A stretch of 7,332 bases of DNA, taken from an uncultured Ruminococcus sp. (GTDB taxonomy: Bacteria; Bacillota; Clostridia; Oscillospirales; Ruminococcaceae). Position 1 is the stretch's first letter, and every line of letters starts with the position of its first letter. The position numbers and the translations under genes were made by a program. The notes under the pieces were generated by a model. That model was not told where the DNA came from. It did not search any database and was given only the letters and a program-made list of their open reading frames with translations. Of the stretch, positions 6,132-7,332 are shown piece after piece. The stretch lies in contig CAMJES010000103.1 in the NCBI GenBank assembly GCA_946404705.1, forward strand, positions 1-7,332, written 5' to 3'.

Positions 6132-6161
6132 TTGACGAGCACTAAACATATATGCTATACT
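6132..6161 (+). promoter_or_regulatory. Promoter of the XRE regulator with operator O3
   Basis: TTGACG (6132-6137), an 18-nt spacer and TATACT (6156-6161) stand about 32 nt before the regulator ATG, whose GAGGTGA ribosome site is at 6180-6186. The second exact copy of ACTAAACATATATG (6141-6154) lies inside the spacer, so the regulator probably represses its own gene. Confidence 0.82.
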
Positions 6162-6192
6162 ATGTGTATCATATTATTTGAGGTGATTTGAA

Positions 6193-6705
6193 ATGGCTAT
6201 CGGCGAAAGAATCAAATACATTCGCAATTTAAAAAATTTCACACAAAAGTATCTCGGTCAGCTTATCGGATTTCCCGAAAAAACAGCTGACATTAGAATC
6301 GCTCAGTATGAATCGGGCACAAGAACTCCGAAAGCAGATATTACAAAGGAGCTTGCAAAAGCGTTAGAGGTTTCACCTCTTGCGTTAGATGTTCCCGACA
6401 TTGACTCAGAGCTTGGGTTAATGCATACCTTATTCGCACTTGAGGATATCTACGGTTTACAAGCCGAAGAAAAGGACGGAGAAATCAAGCTGAGTTTTTC
6501 AAACGCTTCTGTTCTTCGGACGGTAAAGGCGTGGGCAGAGCAAAGCGCCAAATTGAAAGCCGGAGAGATAACCAAGGAAGAGTATGACGAGTGGCGTTAT
6601 AACTATCCTAAATATGACATTGACAGCGAATATGTAAAGCTGCCGTCAGATGACCTGAATAATGCTATGTTGGAAGCATTTGAGGAAAAACTGAAAAATC
6701 AATAA
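6193..6705 (+). CDS. XRE-family helix-turn-helix regulator of the element
   Basis: A 170-residue DNA-binding protein with an N-terminal lambda-repressor-like HTH at about 5-64: IGERIKYIRNLKNFTQKYLGQLIG, then RIAQYESGTRTPKADITKELAKALEVSPLAL. The C-terminal 100 residues are acidic, mainly helical, and not a recognisable peptidase, so there is no visible SOS-type autocleavage site. GAGGTGA 6 nt before the ATG supports the start. It is transcribed away from the xis-int-mob operon, the classic place for an element's master regulator. Identical 14-bp sites in both divergent promoters suggest it represses both itself and excision/mobilization; that is inference from site placement. What signal relieves repression is unknown. 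It ends just before a strong terminator. Confidence 0.88.
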   Translation: MAIGERIKYIRNLKNFTQKYLGQLIGFPEKTADIRIAQYESGTRTPKADITKELAKALEVSPLALDVPDIDSELGLMHTLFALEDIYGLQAEEKDGEIKLSFSNASVLRTVKAWAEQSAKLKAGEITKEEYDEWRYNYPKYDIDSEYVKLPSDDLNNAMLEAFEEKLKNQ

Positions 6706-6713
6706 ACGCAAAA

Positions 6714-6747
6714 AGGCATTACCGACTGCAACAAGTCAGTAATGCCT
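6714..6747. terminator. Bidirectional rho-independent terminator
   Basis: AGGCATTACCGACT (6714-6727) pairs with AGTCAGTAATGCCT (6734-6747) across the loop GCAACA: 14 positions with one C-A mismatch. Rightward it begins 8 bases after the regulator stop and is followed by a modest CTTTTATT. Leftward it is followed by TTTTT (6714-6710), which makes it at least as good for transcripts coming from the right. Confidence 0.85.
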
Positions 6748-6813
6748 AAACTTTTATTATATAATTGTACCTGCAAACCGGAATAAACCTTAGAATAAAG
6801 GTGCTTTTGAGGG

Positions 6814-6834
6814 TGCTATCATTTTGCTATCATT
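6814..6834. repeat. Tandem TGCTATCATT repeat, possible integrase arm sites
   Basis: TGCTATCATT occurs at 6814-6823 and again at 6825-6834, an 11-bp period close to one helical turn. Paired direct repeats near the end of an element are typical arm-type sites for integrases with an AP2-like N-terminal domain, which this integrase has. The role is inferred. Confidence 0.5.
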
Positions 6835-6907
6835 ATTAACGCTAACCACTCAAAAAGCCACTGTTTATGCGGTTCTCTCTCGGTTTTGCCTTATTCCCAC
6901 TCGCTCC

Positions 6908-6950
6908 CTGTAAATCAATCTTAAACGCATTTGTTTATGAGATTTAGCAG
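6908..6950. repeat. Nested inverted repeat
   Basis: CTG-TAAATC (6908-6916) pairs with GATTTA-g-CAG (6941-6950) with one bulged G. Inside it TAAAC (6922-6926) pairs with GTTTA (6933-6937). It could be a recombination core or protein-binding dyad, or part of an RNA fold if the 7034-7062 promoter is active. Confidence 0.4.
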
Positions 6951-7033
6951 AGAGTATCTACATTATTTGTATTATCGGCAAAGCATACGCTATCCGATTT
7001 TTGTTGCTATATCGTTGCCACGCTGACAAAGAT

Positions 7034-7062
7034 ATTATACACGCCTATCATCGTTTTTTCAA
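7034..7062 (-). promoter_or_regulatory. Leftward sigma-A-like promoter without an obvious gene
   Basis: The minus strand reads TTGAAA (7062-7057), a 17-nt spacer and TATAAT (7039-7034). A transcript would start near 7027 and run left about 310 nt to the terminator at 6714-6747 without crossing a convincing gene. It may be an orphan promoter separated from its gene by the element's insertion, or drive a non-coding RNA. Confidence 0.65.
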
Positions 7063-7090
7063 TGGATTTTATAAAAGAAATAACTCCATA

Positions 7091-7332
7091 TTATGAAATA
7101 ACATCTTTATACTCCGATTTCAAAACATCCCTAATTACACCTTTGTCTATAACAAATTCGGGTGTTCCCATTGAGCCGGGTCCAACCTCGTATTTGTCAA
7201 AGATAATTACTAAATCACCGTTTTCATTCCAATAGAAATTATGGTCTGCACTGACAGTTGCAAATTCTTCGCCTATCCCACTATTATTTATCCAATATGA
7301 GATATTTTCATCGTTTGCCATTTGCTCTTGCA
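7091..7332 (-). CDS. DUF3298 (RsiV-like C-terminal domain) protein, 5' end missing
   Basis: The last 80 or so residues of a protein with the DUF3298 fold found at the C-terminus of RsiV-type anti-sigma factors and other secreted or membrane-anchored Firmicutes proteins. The hallmark is NFYWNENGDLVIIFDKYEVG, then the P-G-S-M-G-T-P-E-F-V-I segment. The domain normally faces the outside of the cell, tethered by an N-terminal membrane segment that would lie beyond the window. The frame stays open to the edge (Q-E-Q before the first ATG at 7321), and that methionine lies inside the domain, so it is not the real start. It probably belongs to the host chromosome and not the element. Its exact role, such as lysozyme sensing as in RsiV, cannot be told from this part. 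Confidence 0.8.
   Translation of the reverse strand, partial: QEQMANDENISYWINNSGIGEEFATVSADHNFYWNENGDLVIIFDKYEVGPGSMGTPEFVIDKGVIRDVLKSEYKDVIS

Larger units (their letters stand above)
6748..7090. other. Gene-free stretch at the probable right side of the element
   Basis: No convincing coding frame, tRNA or other known RNA gene is seen in these 343 bases. They contain a tandem repeat at 6814-6834, a nested dyad at 6908-6950, a weak plus-strand hairpin ATCGG...CCGAT followed by TTTTT (6974-7002), and a leftward promoter at 7034-7062. Because it lies between the element's regulator and a DUF3298 gene unlikely to belong to mobilization, it is the likeliest place for one attachment site. No matching core sequence was found by eye near 1218-1337. 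Confidence 0.5.

Noticed and set aside
6748..7090. tRNA gene as integration target
   Set aside because: No T-loop GTTCRANNC box, CCA end or cloverleaf pairing was found on either strand.
7319..7321. ATG at 7321 as the true start of the DUF3298 protein
   Set aside because: The frame is open to the window edge, there is no ribosome site, and the start would cut the conserved domain.

Overview
The window looks like an assembled contig from a gut-type Firmicute, probably a Clostridia member. The evidence is moderate GC, strong AGGAGG-type ribosome binding sites, sigma-A-like TTGACN/TATAAT promoters, and protein families (TnpV, MobV relaxase, DUF3298, tyrosine integrase with an AP2-like arm domain) common in that group. 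The first 27 bases are not biological: they match the Illumina TruSeq read-2 adapter. The left edge is therefore an artefactual contig end, and the acetyltransferase there is cut off by it.

Layout. From 28 to 1217, leftward, are a truncated GNAT acetyltransferase and an NAD(P)-dependent epimerase/dehydratase-like protein. They overlap by ATGA and share a promoter at 1260-1288. From 1290 to about 6750 lies the core of an integrative and mobilizable element (IME). Its leftward operon runs xis-like HTH gene, tyrosine integrase, MobC-like ribbon-helix-helix protein, RepA-like AAA_25 ATPase, MobV-family relaxase, TnpV, then a rho-independent terminator. A divergent XRE-family regulator (6193-6705) reads rightward and ends at a strong bidirectional terminator. 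From 6748 to 7090 no gene is evident, but there are a tandem 11-bp-period repeat, a nested dyad and an outward-facing leftward promoter. The right edge holds the C-terminal part of a DUF3298 (RsiV-like) protein.

How it works together (inference). The regulator probably controls both directions of transcription. The same 14-bp sequence sits between the -35 and -10 boxes of its own promoter and of the xis-int-mob promoter, and a related palindrome lies just downstream of the xis -10. When repression is lifted, the Xis-like protein and integrase would excise the element. MobC, the ATPase and the MobV relaxase would then process it for transfer through another element's conjugation pore, since no type IV secretion genes are visible. 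The 285-bp gap between ATPase and relaxase is packed with inverted repeats and GTGACGRT repeats and is the best candidate for oriT and/or a replication origin. The exact element ends (attL/attR) could not be fixed by eye, so whether the epimerase/GNAT pair is cargo or host chromosome is open.
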